Part shown: positions 10,041 through 19,329 of the stretch, one piece after another
Position numbering within the stretch: position 1 is the stretch's first letter
Layout: every line of letters begins with the position of its first letter
Source: an uncultured SAR116 cluster alpha proteobacterium
GTDB taxonomy: Bacteria; Pseudomonadota; Alphaproteobacteria; Puniceispirillales; GCA-002684695
Length of the DNA stretch: 37,105 nucleotides
Assembly: GCA_902539295.1 (NCBI GenBank)
Contig: CACBIM010000003.1
Coordinates: 126,905 to 164,009 of the forward strand
Reading direction: 5' to 3'
The notes under the pieces: model-generated
Database searches by the model: none
Told to the model about the DNA's origin: nothing
What the model saw: the letters and a program-made list of their open reading frames with translations, nothing else
Made by a program: the position numbers and the translations under genes

Positions 10041-11360
10041 TTATGGTATTAATGGTGACCAAGCTGGGTCAGATGCGTCACTGGGTGTGATAATTTCTCT
10101 TTCATTATATCCAGTAATGTCAACTCTAAATAATCTTACTTTACCACCTTTTCCCTCTGAATCACTTTTTTCTTGTTTAAAATACATTAAGACTCTTCCA
10201 TTTGGTGCCCATGTTGGTGCCTCAACTAAATACCCCTTTGCAATTAATCTTTCTCCGCTTCCATCTGGCCTCATTACTCCAATATAAAATTGACCTTCAT
10301 ACATTTTTGTAAAAGCTATCAAATCGCCTCGAGGCGACCAGACTGGAGTTGCGTATCGGCCTTTTTTAAACGAAATTCTTTTCTGCTTACTTCCATCTAA
10401 ATTCATTACATAAAGTTGTTGAGATCCACCTCTATCAGAATTAAAGACAATTTTCTGACCATCAGGTGAAAATGTTGGTGAAGTATCAATAGATGGACTA
10501 TTAGTTAGTTGCATAACTTCCTGAGTTAATAGATTCATTATAAAAATGTCAGTAAGGCCTCCGTCAGCCAAGCTCATTATTATTGATTTGCCATCAGGAC
10601 TAAAACGTGGTGCAAAAGTCATACCTGGAAAAGTGCCTAATAATTCTTGTCTGTTAGTTTCAAGATTTAAAACATAAACCCTAGGCTCTTTTTGATAATA
10701 AGCAAGATAAGCAACCTCTTGAGAAGTTGGAGAAAAGCGCGGAGTTAATACCAAATATGAACCATCAGTTAAATATTGATGGTTATGACCATCTTGATCC
10801 ATGATTGCTAATCTTTTAACTCTAGCATTTAGAGGTCCACTCTCGGAAATGTAAACAATTCTGGTATCAAAGTAACCTTCTTCACCAGTTAATCTTTTAT
10901 AAATTTCATCAGCAGCAATGTGTGAAATTCTTCTCCAGTACTTACTATCAACTGATAATTTCAAACCTGTTAGGTCTTGTTCTGTCACAACATCCCAAAG
11001 TCTAAATTCAACTTCTACAATTCCTGAACTGACTAAACTTACTGAACCTGTAACAAGTGCTTTTGCACCTAACGGATCCCAATTATTAAAGACAGGTCTA
11101 ACACTCGGCGATATTGGTTTTTCAATATATGCTTGTTTATCTATTACGTTGAATAAGCCTGTGGAGACTAAATCATTGGAAATAACTCTCAGAATGTTTT
11201 CGCCTAGATCGCTAGCATTACCTTTTGAAACAAAACTCTGCAAAGCGATCGGTAAAGGTTCTACATTACCTTCAGTTATATCAACAACTAAATTCTGCGA
11301 AAATGAAATAGATGGAAATATAGAAATTATTAATAAAATAAATTTAAAAAATCTTATCAT
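10041..11360 (-). CDS. tolB: Tol-Pal system beta-propeller protein TolB
   Basis: Periplasmic protein that shuttles between Pal and TolA. 439 residues from the ATG at 11360, which has AGG about ten bases upstream and begins [22 protein letters not shown], a clear Sec signal peptide. The open frame runs 15 codons further up but would add residues ahead of the signal. The N-terminal alpha/beta domain (about 22-150) is followed by a six-bladed propeller with repeated blade motifs such as [38 protein letters not shown] and APTWAPNGR. It lies 13 bases after tolA, in the standard order. Confidence 0.97.
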   Translation of the reverse strand: MIRFFKFILLIISIFPSISFSQNLVVDITEGNVEPLPIALQSFVSKGNASDLGENILRVISNDLVSTGLFNVIDKQAYIEKPISPSVRPVFNNWDPLGAKALVTGSVSLVSSGIVEVEFRLWDVVTEQDLTGLKLSVDSKYWRRISHIAADEIYKRLTGEEGYFDTRIVYISESGPLNARVKRLAIMDQDGHNHQYLTDGSYLVLTPRFSPTSQEVAYLAYYQKEPRVYVLNLETNRQELLGTFPGMTFAPRFSPDGKSIIMSLADGGLTDIFIMNLLTQEVMQLTNSPSIDTSPTFSPDGQKIVFNSDRGGSQQLYVMNLDGSKQKRISFKKGRYATPVWSPRGDLIAFTKMYEGQFYIGVMRPDGSGERLIAKGYLVEAPTWAPNGRVLMYFKQEKSDSEGKGGKVRLFRVDITGYNEREIITPSDASDPAWSPLIP

Positions 11361-11373
11361 AAAAAAACCTATT

Positions 11374-12444
11374 TTAGTAACCACCAAACATAGTAGCTGG
11401 ATCAAATCTGAAAGTTAATGTTCTCCATTCTTTAAATTTACTTACAGGCAGAGGCATTGGCTCTGCGTCCTTGACAGCTCTAATTGCTGCATTTGCTGCA
11501 GCTTTATAAAAAGAATTATTTGAATTCATACCTCTATTAACCCATTCAGCTTTAAGAACATAACCTTCTTTATTAAATTCCATGAATATGTCAACAATAA
11601 GGTTTTCAGCACCAGCTGCTCCTATAGGAGGTGTCCAAAAATTTGAGATATGTTTTTTTAACATATCAATTTCACTAATACCTATTGGTTTTATAAGATT
11701 TTTTGGCTTTGAGCTAATCGCATTAGCAACTAAATTTTTCATTGATTCTAATTCGTCTTTTCTTTTTTTCTTATCAGCCACTTCTTTTTTCTTTTTTTCA
11801 ATTTCAGCAATTTGTTTTTGCTTTTGGGTTTCCTTGACTTTTTCTAAAGTCTTTAGAACCGAAGTAAGTGCATTAGGATTAGTTTTATTTTTTTTAATTT
11901 TTTCTTTTTGGATTTGTGGCTTCATTATGGGTTTTTGAATATTTATATTCTGTTTATTGCTTTCCGGCTTTTGGATTGGTTGCTCTTGTTTAGTAATTGT
12001 TTTTGGTTTTTGGGTTGGTGAAATTGGAATAATTGGTTTTTTACTAGGTGAAATTGGAATACTTGGCTTCTCGGTTGGTGAAATTGGTATATCTGATTTC
12101 TGACTTGGCGGATTTATTTCTTCACTTTGCCTTAAGGGAGTGATTTGTTTTATAGGTTCATCAAAAGTCTTTTCATCTTGTTTAGCTTCATTTTCTTTGA
12201 TTTCAATATTTTTTTCTGGGTTTATTTTGACAGCAAGATCCAAATTTGTTTCCTCAACTACTTTTAGCAATTCAAATGAGATTACTGTTAAATCTGGAGG
12301 AAGTTTTCTTCCAAAATTTGGAAGACCATAAACAGCAATACCAATAATAATTATATGCGTTAAAAAAGAAACCATACTAGCAGGCCTTATAAATGACTCA
12401 CTTCTATGGATTAGATTTTGATAATTTATTGTATCAGCTATCAT
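11374..12444 (-). CDS. tolA: Cell envelope integrity protein TolA
   Basis: Inner-membrane protein that spans the periplasm and transmits proton-motive force from TolQR to TolB-Pal. 356 residues: a short cytoplasmic N-terminus, one membrane helix (about 22-41), a long Pro/Lys/Glu-rich middle domain including three decapeptide repeats and a charged Lys/Glu helix (about 195-235), and a C-terminal domain (about 255-356) of the TonB/TolA fold ending [13 protein letters not shown]. The ATG at 12444 overlaps the tolR end by 11 bases. Sequence identity to known TolA is low outside the C-terminal domain, as is usual. The call rests on architecture plus position between tolR and tolB. Confidence 0.92.
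   Translation of the reverse strand: MIADTINYQNLIHRSESFIRPASMVSFLTHIIIIGIAVYGLPNFGRKLPPDLTVISFELLKVVEETNLDLAVKINPEKNIEIKENEAKQDEKTFDEPIKQITPLRQSEEINPPSQKSDIPISPTEKPSIPISPSKKPIIPISPTQKPKTITKQEQPIQKPESNKQNINIQKPIMKPQIQKEKIKKNKTNPNALTSVLKTLEKVKETQKQKQIAEIEKKKKEVADKKKRKDELESMKNLVANAISSKPKNLIKPIGISEIDMLKKHISNFWTPPIGAAGAENLIVDIFMEFNKEGYVLKAEWVNRGMNSNNSFYKAAANAAIRAVKDAEPMPLPVSKFKEWRTLTFRFDPATMFGGY
12017..12090 (-). repeat. 30-base tandem repeat in the TolA stalk
   Basis: A near-identical 14-base core (ggtgaaattggaat on the plus strand, last copy with one change) recurs at 12017, 12047 and 12077, a 30-base period. It encodes three tandem decapeptides of the form PISPTxKPxI in the periplasmic stalk of TolA. 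In-frame tandem units like this can expand or contract without breaking the gene. Confidence 0.85.
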
Positions 12445-12859
12445 CTGGTAATTTTGCTACCAAAGCCACTTTCTCATATCCAGCAGACTGAATTAGGCCC
12501 ATTAAAGATATGACCTCTCCATACGGCAGAAGGTTATCTCCTCTAACAAATATACGTGTTTTGAAATTAACTTTTGAAATTGCTTTAAGTCTTGAAATAA
12601 CATCTTCGTAATCAACAATTGCATCTTGAATGTAAATATCACGATTTTTTTTCATCGTTATTATCAAAGGATCTGCATCAGAATTTAGCTGATTTGCTTT
12701 TGTTTTTGGAAGGTCTACTTGTACCCCAACTGTCAACATTGGGGCAGTAATCATAAAAACTATCAAAAGCACTAACATTACATCAACTAAAGGAGTAACA
12801 TTAATACTACTCATTGGCTTCTTTGTTCTATATTTAATCTTCTTCAAATTTGAATACAT
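12434..12859 (-). CDS. tolR: Tol-Pal system protein TolR (ExbD/TolR family)
   Basis: Part of the TolQR proton channel that energises TolA. 141 residues: a short basic cytoplasmic N-terminus, then INVTPLVDVMLVLLIVFMI with the proton-carrying aspartate D26 in the membrane helix (counterpart of E. coli TolR D23), then a periplasmic domain (about 45-140). The ATG at 12859 directly abuts the tolQ TAG. The end overlaps tolA by 11 bases, so tolQ-tolR-tolA are a coupled unit. Confidence 0.97.
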   Translation of the reverse strand: MYSNLKKIKYRTKKPMSSINVTPLVDVMLVLLIVFMITAPMLTVGVQVDLPKTKANQLNSDADPLIITMKKNRDIYIQDAIVDYEDVISRLKAISKVNFKTRIFVRGDNLLPYGEVISLMGLIQSAGYEKVALVAKLPDDS

Positions 12860-13594
12860 CTAACTATCTTCATCAAGACGTCTAGATAAAATAGCCATAA
12901 ACTCAGCTGAAAAATTTTCCAATCTTAAAGAAACTTTTTCTATATCATTGGAAAATTTATTGTAAGCTGCAACTGCAGGGATAGCTGCTAAAAGTCCCAA
13001 TGCTGTTGCAAATAGTGCCTCTGCAATACCTGGCGCAACAACAGCTAAAGATGTATTTTTAGAAGCTGCAATTGCCGAGAATGAGTTCATTATTCCCCAC
13101 ACTGTACCAAATAAACCTATAAATGGAGCAACGGAACCAATAGAAGCTAAAAACGTCATACCCCTCTCTAATCTGCCTATTTCTCTTGTTATTGCTACAC
13201 TCATACCTCTTTCAATTCTTTGAGAAAGTGAGGCTTTGAAGTTATCACCTTTGGATACTAATCCTGACGTATTAGCTCTTCTCCACTCTTGCATTGCAGA
13301 AGAAAAAACTCTGGAAATTGCGCCTTGTTGTGTTTCATTGTTTTCATTTGACATTTCATCATAAATATCATCCAAAGAAGTACCTGACCAAAACTCATTC
13401 TCAAATGTATTGGCTAATTTGATCTCTTTACGAGATAAGAATATTTTTTCAATAATTATTGTCCAACACCATATTGAGGCCAATAATAAAATTAACATAA
13501 CTAATTTCACAACAATATCCGCTTGAAGAAATAATCCCCATAAAGATATGTCTGAAGAGTTATGCAGAACCTCTTTAACTATCTCTTGTTCCAT
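12860..13594 (-). CDS. tolQ: Tol-Pal system protein TolQ (MotA/TolQ/ExbB family)
   Basis: Inner-membrane stator that forms the proton channel with TolR. 244 residues with three membrane segments, about 27-48, 145-172 and 188-210. The diagnostic segment is [16 protein letters not shown] followed by [24 protein letters not shown], which hold the conserved Thr, Gly and Pro positions of the family. ATG start at 13594. A 41-base gap separates it from ybgC, with no obvious promoter or terminator. Confidence 0.97.
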   Translation of the reverse strand: MEQEIVKEVLHNSSDISLWGLFLQADIVVKLVMLILLLASIWCWTIIIEKIFLSRKEIKLANTFENEFWSGTSLDDIYDEMSNENNETQQGAISRVFSSAMQEWRRANTSGLVSKGDNFKASLSQRIERGMSVAITREIGRLERGMTFLASIGSVAPFIGLFGTVWGIMNSFSAIAASKNTSLAVVAPGIAEALFATALGLLAAIPAVAAYNKFSNDIEKVSLRLENFSAEFMAILSRRLDEDS

Positions 13595-13635
13595 TGAAAT
13601 TAACTCCTAATTTTTTATATATCTGAATTGAGTCA

Positions 13636-14073
13636 TTAGTTAGGCAAATTTGTTTTCAAAACATAAAAAAATTTTTCTGGAAGTTTAATGACTTTCATAT
13701 TTTCATTTACAAAACACAACTTAACATCAGCTGATGCTAACTTTTTATTATTTTCTTCATTAAATATAACTTGTTGCAGGCAAAGAGAAGCGTTTTTTAA
13801 CTCAATTAAATTTGTTTTAACAAAAATACAATCGCCTAATGAACAAGGTGAATACCAACTTATATTAATATTTTTAACAACTATACTCTGATTTAATTTT
13901 AAAAATTTTTCTGCTGGAAAACCTAATAATCTGATTAGACTTGACCTAGCCCTCTCAATAAAATTCAAATATTTAGTGTGATAAACTATTCCACCGATAT
14001 CAGTATCTTCATAATGTATTCTCAAGGAATAAAAGTGAGAATTTTCTAAAATTTGACCATCTAAAAATTTCAT
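13636..14073 (-). CDS. ybgC: YbgC-type acyl-CoA thioesterase
   Basis: Hotdog-fold thioesterase that accompanies the Tol-Pal genes in most proteobacteria; its physiological substrate is not settled, and phospholipid-related roles have been proposed. 145 residues. The catalytic segment is HYEDTDIGGIVYHTKYLNFIERAR, given here as HYEDTDIGG (20-28) then VYHTKYLNFIERAR, with the conserved aspartates D23 and D25. The start ATG at 14073 shares one base with the ruvB stop (TAATG), implying coupling to the ruv genes. Confidence 0.93.
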   Translation of the reverse strand: MKFLDGQILENSHFYSLRIHYEDTDIGGIVYHTKYLNFIERARSSLIRLLGFPAEKFLKLNQSIVVKNINISWYSPCSLGDCIFVKTNLIELKNASLCLQQVIFNEENNKKLASADVKLCFVNENMKVIKLPEKFFYVLKTNLPN

Positions 14074-15101
14074 TAATTTGACTGTTTGTCATTATTTTCA
14101 TCAAATACAAAACTATTTTTAGGTATATCTAACCCTAAGTAATTCCACCCATTAATGGTTAATATTCTACCCCTTTGGGTTCTATCAACAAGATTTAATT
14201 TAATTAAATATGGTTCAATAACTTCCTCAACAACATCTTTTTGCTCTGATAAACTTGCTGATAAAGTCTCAACTCCAACGGGACCGCCATTATATTTTTC
14301 AGCAAGTATTTGAAGATAGTTCCTATCTATTAAATCAAGTCCATGGTCATCTATATTCAACTTCGACAAAGCTTTGTCAGCCTCAATCTTATCAATATTA
14401 TTTTTTTCATTTACTAAAGCAAAGTCTCTAACACGACTTAAAAGTCTACCTGCAATTCTTGGAGTGCCTCTAGATCTTTTGGCAATTTCATTAGCACCAT
14501 CAATATCCAAATTAATATTATTTTTTTTTGAGGCTTTAACTAGTATATTTTCCAACTCATTAATTGTATAAAAATTCATTCTAAGGTGTATGCCAAACCT
14601 ATCTCTAAGGGGTGTAGTTAAAAGACCAGATCTTGTCGTAGCACCAACTAGTGTAAAATGAGGAAGATCAATTCTCACCGATCTAGCAGATGGACCCTCA
14701 CCAATTATTAAATCCAATTGAAAGTCTTCCATCGCTGGGTATAGAACTTCTTCAACTACTGAGTTTAGTCTATGAATTTCGTCAATAAAAAGAACATCCC
14801 TTTCATTTAAATTTGTCAATATAGCGGCCAAATCACCTGCTTTTGTAATTACAGGTCCGGATGTAGCTCGAAAACCAACTCCTAATTCATTTGCAATAAT
14901 CTGAGACAAAGTTGTTTTTCCTAATCCTGGAGGTCCTACCAGTAAAGTATGATCCATTGCAACTTGTCTTTTATCAGCTGATTGGATAAAAGTTTTTAAA
15001 TTATTCTTACTCTCACTTTGGCCAATAAAGTCATTTAAGTTTTGAGGCCTTAAGGTCTCACTATTACTTTTATTATTTTGACGCTCTTGATCATCTTTCA
15101 T
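14073..15101 (-). CDS. ruvB: Holliday junction branch migration helicase RuvB
   Basis: AAA+ motor that drives branch migration with RuvA. 342 residues. Walker A GPPGLGKT (56-63), Walker [10 protein letters not shown] (103-111), sensor segment [19 protein letters not shown] with the arginine finger region, and a C-terminal winged helix ([21 protein letters not shown]). The start at 15101 overlaps the ruvA stop as ATGA. The short Asn/Ser/Lys-rich N- and C-terminal tails are unremarkable for an AT-rich genome. Confidence 0.98.
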   Translation of the reverse strand: MKDDQERQNNKSNSETLRPQNLNDFIGQSESKNNLKTFIQSADKRQVAMDHTLLVGPPGLGKTTLSQIIANELGVGFRATSGPVITKAGDLAAILTNLNERDVLFIDEIHRLNSVVEEVLYPAMEDFQLDLIIGEGPSARSVRIDLPHFTLVGATTRSGLLTTPLRDRFGIHLRMNFYTINELENILVKASKKNNINLDIDGANEIAKRSRGTPRIAGRLLSRVRDFALVNEKNNIDKIEADKALSKLNIDDHGLDLIDRNYLQILAEKYNGGPVGVETLSASLSEQKDVVEEVIEPYLIKLNLVDRTQRGRILTINGWNYLGLDIPKNSFVFDENNDKQSN

Positions 15102-15712
15102 GACTTATTACCAATTTTTTTTAAACTTTTTGATATTAATTCTGAAAGGTTAATATTCTCTTCTGCATCTTCATAAACTCTTACAACAATATTTTTTATA
15201 TTAGTTTTATTGTATCCTAAGTTAGATAATGCTGAAATAGCATCCTCAACTACTTCTTTTTCCTTATTATTTGGGTCCACATAATTTGAAAAAAGAGGAT
15301 CAAATTGGCTTTCAGGTATTTTATCTTTTAACTCATTTATTATTCTTCCAGCAATTTTAGGACCTACCCCTTCAGCTTTAGTGACTGTTGATTTTTCAGA
15401 ATTTGAAATAGCATAGCTTAACTCATCAATGGTTATAGAAGATAAAATTGCAATTGCAGCTTTTGCACCAACACCTTGAACAGAAATTAATAAATTAAAC
15501 CATTTTTTCTCTAAATGATCTGAAAAACCAAACAAGGATTGACTGTCCTCACGAACTATGAACTCTGTCAAAATTGTTATAGTTTCATTTGAATCTTTTA
15601 GTTCAAATAAAGTTTGTAAAGAGCAAAATACTTGATACCCGACACCATTTACGTCAACAATTAGTGATTTCTCATCACTGCTAATTATTTTTCCTGTAAG
15701 TTGAGAAATCAT
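15098..15712 (-). CDS. ruvA: Holliday junction binding protein RuvA
   Basis: Tetrameric junction-binding subunit that loads RuvB. 204 residues. The N-terminal OB fold ([19 protein letters not shown]) is followed by helix-hairpin-helix motifs ([30 protein letters not shown]) and the C-terminal domain III that contacts RuvB ([16 protein letters not shown]). ATG at 15712, nine bases after ruvC. It is translationally coupled to ruvB. Confidence 0.97.
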   Translation of the reverse strand: MISQLTGKIISSDEKSLIVDVNGVGYQVFCSLQTLFELKDSNETITILTEFIVREDSQSLFGFSDHLEKKWFNLLISVQGVGAKAAIAILSSITIDELSYAISNSEKSTVTKAEGVGPKIAGRIINELKDKIPESQFDPLFSNYVDPNNKEKEVVEDAISALSNLGYNKTNIKNIVVRVYEDAEENINLSELISKSLKKIGNKS

Positions 15713-15721
15713 AAATAAGTT

Positions 15722-16303
15722 TTAACCTTTATCTAATGCTTTTCTAATAGCATTATTTAATTTATGATTTGAATATTTTTTTTTGTCATAGTTTAATTTT
15801 AATGAATTAAAGCTCTCATTTGGTGAATTATATCCTGCAATAGCGATAGCTAGAGCATCTGCTGCGTCAGATTGAACTACTATTTTTCCAAGTAGTTTTT
15901 CTATCATATACTTAATCTGATCCTTATCTGCAGCACCTGTTCCAGTTATTGCTTTTTTTATATATCTTGCTGCAAGTTCTTTAATAAGAATTTGTTTATG
16001 TGAAACTAGTGAATTTAGAGCAACTCCCCTTGCCATTCCAAGCTTTAAAGCTGACTCTCCACTATTGCTAACAAAAATCTTTTCAATAGCAGCAATATCT
16101 GGCTTATATTTTTTTATTATTTCATCTAAACTATTTGCAATAAAGTTTAATCTCATGGCGTCACTTCCATGGTCTTCAGTTTGTATCACTCCATGGCTCA
16201 AATGATGTAAATTATTTCCTTCAACACGAATAACTCCCCATCCAGTATTTCTTATACCAGGGTCTATCCCAATTACTACACAGTCACTATTTGAAGTATT
16301 CAT
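15722..16303 (-). CDS. ruvC: Holliday junction endonuclease RuvC
   Basis: RNase H-fold resolvase that cleaves Holliday junctions held by RuvAB. 193 residues. The four metal-binding acids are visible: D14 in IGIDPG, E74 in AIEKIF, and D146 and D149 in SDAADALA. The C-terminal ~30 residues past the core are Lys/Asn-rich. ATG at 16303, about 18 bases after yebC. The yebC-ruvCAB order is widely conserved. Confidence 0.97.
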   Translation of the reverse strand: MNTSNSDCVVIGIDPGIRNTGWGVIRVEGNNLHHLSHGVIQTEDHGSDAMRLNFIANSLDEIIKKYKPDIAAIEKIFVSNSGESALKLGMARGVALNSLVSHKQILIKELAARYIKKAITGTGAADKDQIKYMIEKLLGKIVVQSDAADALAIAIAGYNSPNESFNSLKLNYDKKKYSNHKLNNAIRKALDKG

Positions 16304-16321
16304 TTATAAAGGATAACAAAA

Positions 16322-17065
16322 TTATTCTTCAATTGTTTGTAATGATTTTTCATCAAATTCAAAATTATAAAATACATTTTGAACGTCTTCACAATCATCC
16401 AAAGCATTAATAAGCTTAAAAATTGTATGAATTGAATTTTCATTTAAATCTACATTTTCTTTTGATTTCCAAATAATATTTGCCTCATCTGGATCACCAA
16501 ATTTTCTTGAAAATTTTTCTCTAATATCATTAAAACTTTCTAAATTAGTAATAATTTCATAAAACTCGCCACTTTCAATAATATCTTTTGAATCAGTTTC
16601 TATTGAGAAATCTAAAAACTTTTCAAAATCATTTGAGTTCGAAGAATAAATTATTGAACCAATTCTATCAAAAAGATATGATACGCAACCATTTTCTCCT
16701 AAATTTCCATTATATTTATTAAATACTGTTCGAACTTCAGATGCTGTTCTATTTTTGTTGTCAGTTAATGCTTCTACAATAATTGCTACTCCATCTGGAC
16801 CAAAGCCCTCATATCTAATTTCAGAATAGTCACTTAAATCCCCCATTTCTGCTTTTTTAAGTACCTTTTCAATATTATCTTTAGGCATGTTTGCAGCCTT
16901 ACAAGCTGCAATGGCAGCTCTCAAACGTGGATTTGCTTCTGGGTCAACTCCTTGCTTAACTGCAACTGAAAGCTCTTTTCCTAAACGAGTAAAAATTTTA
17001 GCTCTTTTTGCATCTTGAGCACCTTTTCTGTGCATAATATTTTTGAATTTAGAATGACCAGCCAT
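16322..17065 (-). CDS. yebC: YebC/PmpR family protein
   Basis: Widely conserved protein described variously as a transcriptional regulator and, more recently, as a ribosome-associated factor helping translation of difficult sequences such as polyproline. 247 residues starting MAGHSKFKNIMHRKGAQD, the invariant family N-terminus, followed by KAANMPKDNIEKVLKKAE and YEGFGPDGVAIIVEALTDN. The ATG at 17065 is chosen over an in-frame ATG at 17077 because of the MAGHSK start and the GGGG about seven bases before it. It lies directly upstream of ruvC. Confidence 0.94.
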   Translation of the reverse strand: MAGHSKFKNIMHRKGAQDAKRAKIFTRLGKELSVAVKQGVDPEANPRLRAAIAACKAANMPKDNIEKVLKKAEMGDLSDYSEIRYEGFGPDGVAIIVEALTDNKNRTASEVRTVFNKYNGNLGENGCVSYLFDRIGSIIYSSNSNDFEKFLDFSIETDSKDIIESGEFYEIITNLESFNDIREKFSRKFGDPDEANIIWKSKENVDLNENSIHTIFKLINALDDCEDVQNVFYNFEFDEKSLQTIEE

Positions 17066-17093
17066 AAATATCCCCAACGTTAATAAGAATTGA

Positions 17094-17891
17094 TCATGTA
17101 GGTGTTAAAACTCCCCCAACACGTATCGGTTCTATATTTAATGATTTTCCAGAATAATCATCAGTTTCAATGTAAACACCGCAAATAGTAATTTCTCCTT
17201 CAGCTACTGTCAAATGTGACTTTTTTGAAAAAAATCTATCTATAGCTAAACTTTTTTCCATTCCAATAACAGAGTCATAGTTACCACACATACCTACATC
17301 AGTTTGAAATGCTGTTCCATTTGGAAGTATTCTAGCATCAGAAGTAGGCACATGTGTGTGAGTACCTACTATTGCAGAGACTTTCCCATCAAAATAGTTA
17401 GCTATTGCAACTTTTTCGCTAGTAGCTTCACCATGCAAGTCTATAAAAATAGCATTATAATCGTTACCTAACTCTAAATTAAGTAAGGATTCTTCAATTG
17501 ATCTAAAAACAAAGTCATTTTTAGGCATGAATAAATTACACATAGCATTAATAATTAAGATTATTCTTCCATCCTGTAGAACTAAACTTGTTTTACCTAA
17601 TCCAGGAGTTCCTTTAGGCATATTAATAGGCCTTAATAATGAATTTGATTTAGCAATATATTTTATAATCTCTCTTTGATCCCAAACATGATTTCCTGTC
17701 GTAAGAATATCAACTCCAGAATCAAAAAACTGTTCTGCAATTTTAGGCGTTACTCCCCTTCCCCCTGCAGCATTTTCAATATTTATTATTATGATATCAG
17801 CTTCATATTTATTTTTTAATTTAGGCAACTCTAACAAGACTGTTTTTCTTGCTTCTCTACCAACAATATCTCCTAAAAAAAGTATTTTCAA
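17094..17891 (-). CDS. YmdB-family metallophosphoesterase (TTG start)
   Basis: Member of the calcineurin-like phosphoesterase family typified by Bacillus YmdB, a cyclic-nucleotide phosphodiesterase; the role in alphaproteobacteria is not established. 265 residues. Metal-binding motifs are FLGDIVGREAR (D8), NIENAAGG, TGNHVWDQ (N/H pair), DLHGEATSEK and VGTHTHVPTSDA, giving the usual dinuclear site. The start is TTG at 17891: the first residues MKILFLGDIVG match the family start exactly, and no ATG lies between it and the preceding ygfA stop 13 bases away. It sits between ygfA and yebC on the same strand. Confidence 0.9.
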   Translation of the reverse strand: MKILFLGDIVGREARKTVLLELPKLKNKYEADIIIINIENAAGGRGVTPKIAEQFFDSGVDILTTGNHVWDQREIIKYIAKSNSLLRPINMPKGTPGLGKTSLVLQDGRIILIINAMCNLFMPKNDFVFRSIEESLLNLELGNDYNAIFIDLHGEATSEKVAIANYFDGKVSAIVGTHTHVPTSDARILPNGTAFQTDVGMCGNYDSVIGMEKSLAIDRFFSKKSHLTVAEGEITICGVYIETDDYSGKSLNIEPIRVGGVLTPT

Positions 17892-17903
17892 AATATTCTC
17901 AAT

Positions 17904-18491
17904 TTATTTGTTTTTAGTTAATGTTAGGCCATCTTCGTTTAGAATTGCGTTTAGTTTAATATCATGTTTTTCTGAAGGTATACAATTGCATTCCTGAAAC
18001 TTGAAAGCAACTCCAATACTTATAATCTTATTATTCTTTGAATAAAGATATTGAAGAGTTTTATCATAAAAACCACCTCCATAACCAATTCTATTACCCA
18101 AAACATCATAAGCAAGCAAAGGCACTAATAATAAGTTAGGTGTTGTTTCTTCACAATGTTCTGGAGGTTCTAGTATACCATATTTACCAATAGTCAATTT
18201 TGTATCAATATTCCATTTTCTGAAACTTAAATGAGTGTTGTCTAAAGGAGTTACTGGCAGACTAATTAATGCACCCAAGGAGCGTAATTTTTTTAATAAA
18301 GGCAATGTATTAATCTCATTTCTAAATGGGTAAAACCCAGCAATATTTGTTAATGCAAATAAATTTATTATTTCTTCAGCGTAATTTGTAATCTCCAACG
18401 AAACATAATTTGAATATTTATTAGTTACTTTATTCCTTTTTGATAGAAAAAAATTTCTTAAATTAGACTTTGAAGAGGTAATAATTGGCAT
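17904..18491 (-). CDS. ygfA: 5-formyltetrahydrofolate cyclo-ligase
   Basis: ATP-dependent conversion of 5-formyl-THF to 5,10-methenyl-THF, returning a storage or by-product folate to the active pool. 195 residues from the ATG at 18491. The open frame extends to a TTG at 18521, but that is less likely. Family motifs are an early basic stretch (FFLSKRNKV), GFYPFRNEI and the C-terminal nucleotide loop GYGGGFYDK (136-144). Its position just downstream of 6S RNA and zapA is the conserved arrangement of proteobacteria. Cotranscription with 6S RNA, by read-through, is known in E. coli and is plausible here. Confidence 0.92.
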   Translation of the reverse strand: MPIITSSKSNLRNFFLSKRNKVTNKYSNYVSLEITNYAEEIINLFALTNIAGFYPFRNEINTLPLLKKLRSLGALISLPVTPLDNTHLSFRKWNIDTKLTIGKYGILEPPEHCEETTPNLLLVPLLAYDVLGNRIGYGGGFYDKTLQYLYSKNNKIISIGVAFKFQECNCIPSEKHDIKLNAILNEDGLTLTKNK

Positions 18492-18540
18492 AAAAAAATT
18501 AAAAATTTGTGCAGTAGCCAAATTGCCGATGGTTTTAAAA

Positions 18541-18667
18541 TCCTATGTGGCCTGAAAATACAGGTGGGCACCACAATAAAAAAGCCTGAGCTTGATCAGA
18601 GGCAGTTCCCTAAGGAAAAATATTGGCCCCAGAGGTGTTTTGCCTGTCAAACAATTGAGCCACTGCT
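18541..18667 (-). ncRNA. ssrS: 6S RNA
   Basis: The zapA-ygfA gap holds 6S RNA in most proteobacteria. The minus strand folds as one long imperfect hairpin: 5' GTGGC pairs with 3' GCCAC, then ACAGG with CCTGT and CACC with GGTG, leading to an apical stem CTGA/TCAG, with large internal loops between, as expected of an open-promoter mimic for RNA polymerase. GGTGCCCACCTG near the 3' end resembles alphaproteobacterial 6S sequences as I recall them. The ends are estimated: the 5' end from the -10 element at 18674-18679 and the 3' end from the closing stem. At about 127 bases it is on the short side. A covariance-model search against Rfam RF00013 was not possible here. Confidence 0.78.
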
Positions 18668-18673
18668 ATTTCT

Positions 18674-18701
18674 ATTATAAATCAATTGATTTTATCTGCA
18701 A
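18674..18701 (-). promoter_or_regulatory. Sigma-70-type promoter for 6S RNA
   Basis: Minus strand: TTGCAG (18696-18701), 16-base spacer, perfect TATAAT (18674-18679), putting the start near 18667. The -35 lies within the last codons of zapA and the -10 just past its TGA, so 6S RNA can be made independently of zapA. Confidence 0.7.
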
Positions 18702-18990
18702 CTGTTTCAACTCTATTAGTGATTTTTTGGAGTGCTTCAAGCAAAAAATCATGGTCGAGGCTATCAGATAAAGAACTTTCATCTTTAAGTTTGTCTGCAA
18801 TAATTAAACATGTCATTAAAAGAAGTCTTGCTTCTCCTATTTGGCCAACAGAAGAAATTAATTGCTCTAACTCATTATTTATAAATTTTGCTAAATTTTG
18901 AATGTGTTCTTCTTGACCTTCTTCACAAGATATTTTGTAAATCTGGTTATTTACAATAATTTCAACAACACTTGATTGTTCTTTACCCAT
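18682..18990 (-). CDS. zapA: Cell division protein ZapA
   Basis: Small FtsZ-bundling protein of the division ring. 102 residues: a N-terminal beta/alpha head (VEIIVNNQIYKISCEEGQEEHIQNLA) given here as VEIIVNNQIYKI then EEGQEEHIQNLA, followed by a dimerising helix with the family core GEARLLLMTCLIIADKL. The weakly conserved C-terminal coiled coil ends in DKIN. ATG at 18990, eight bases after a 59-residue coiled-coil gene. The last codons overlap the 6S RNA promoter. Confidence 0.93.
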   Translation of the reverse strand: MGKEQSSVVEIIVNNQIYKISCEEGQEEHIQNLAKFINNELEQLISSVGQIGEARLLLMTCLIIADKLKDESSLSDSLDHDFLLEALQKITNRVETVADKIN

Positions 18991-18998
18991 ACTCTTGT

Positions 18999-19178
18999 CT
19001 ATTTAATTTGATCAATTAATCTAATTACTTTATTTCTTAAATTTAAAAATTCTTTTTTTATATCTGAATTATCTATAGCATTTTGATCCACTTGAATGTT
19101 CTTGATCTTGTCACATCTAGTTTCAAGCTTATCTAAAGCTTTATATAGTTTCTGAATTTCTAATTTAATTTGTTCCAT
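18999..19178 (-). CDS. 59-residue coiled-coil protein upstream of zapA (DUF4164-like)
   Basis: ATG at 19178 to TAG at 18999. The protein is charged and almost wholly helical, begins MEQIKLEIQKLYKALDKLE, has leucine/isoleucine heptad spacing, and ends NLRNKVIRLIDQIK. Alphaproteobacteria often carry a short coiled-coil DUF4164 gene immediately upstream of zapA; position, size and helical pattern fit that family, but the similarity was judged by eye. The eight-base gap to zapA suggests one operon. A division-related role beside ZapA, comparable to small coiled-coil Zap factors, is inference. It is short enough to be missed by gene callers. Confidence 0.72.
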   Translation of the reverse strand: MEQIKLEIQKLYKALDKLETRCDKIKNIQVDQNAIDNSDIKKEFLNLRNKVIRLIDQIK

Positions 19179-19329
19179 TTTAAAATTTTTCTAATGATCT
19201 ACAAGCTTGCTATTTAGAAATACAAGTGTCAACGAAGAAATTAAAATAAATACATTTTACTATTGATATTAATTAAAATTTAACTCATTACATTCAAAAT
19301 AAAAAGTTAAATAGAAATGGAATTTCAAA

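Noticed and set aside
9593-10090. Long plus-strand open frame opposite pal
   Set aside because: It is antisense to a certain gene, and its Glu/Leu/Asp-rich content mirrors the Ser-rich linker of Pal read on the other strand. No homology or start signal supports it.
10918-11418. Plus-strand open frame opposite tolB
   Set aside because: It lies within the coding region of a well-supported TolB and its composition looks like a shadow frame.
18541-18667. SRP 4.5S RNA as an alternative for the zapA-ygfA RNA
   Set aside because: The conserved GGAAG/GCAGC tip of SRP RNA is missing, and the location is that of 6S RNA.
19227-19232. Perfect TTGACA on the minus strand before the zapA cluster
   Set aside because: No acceptable -10 at 15-19 bases (CAAGCT at 17), so not called a promoter, although this divergent gap must contain one for each direction.
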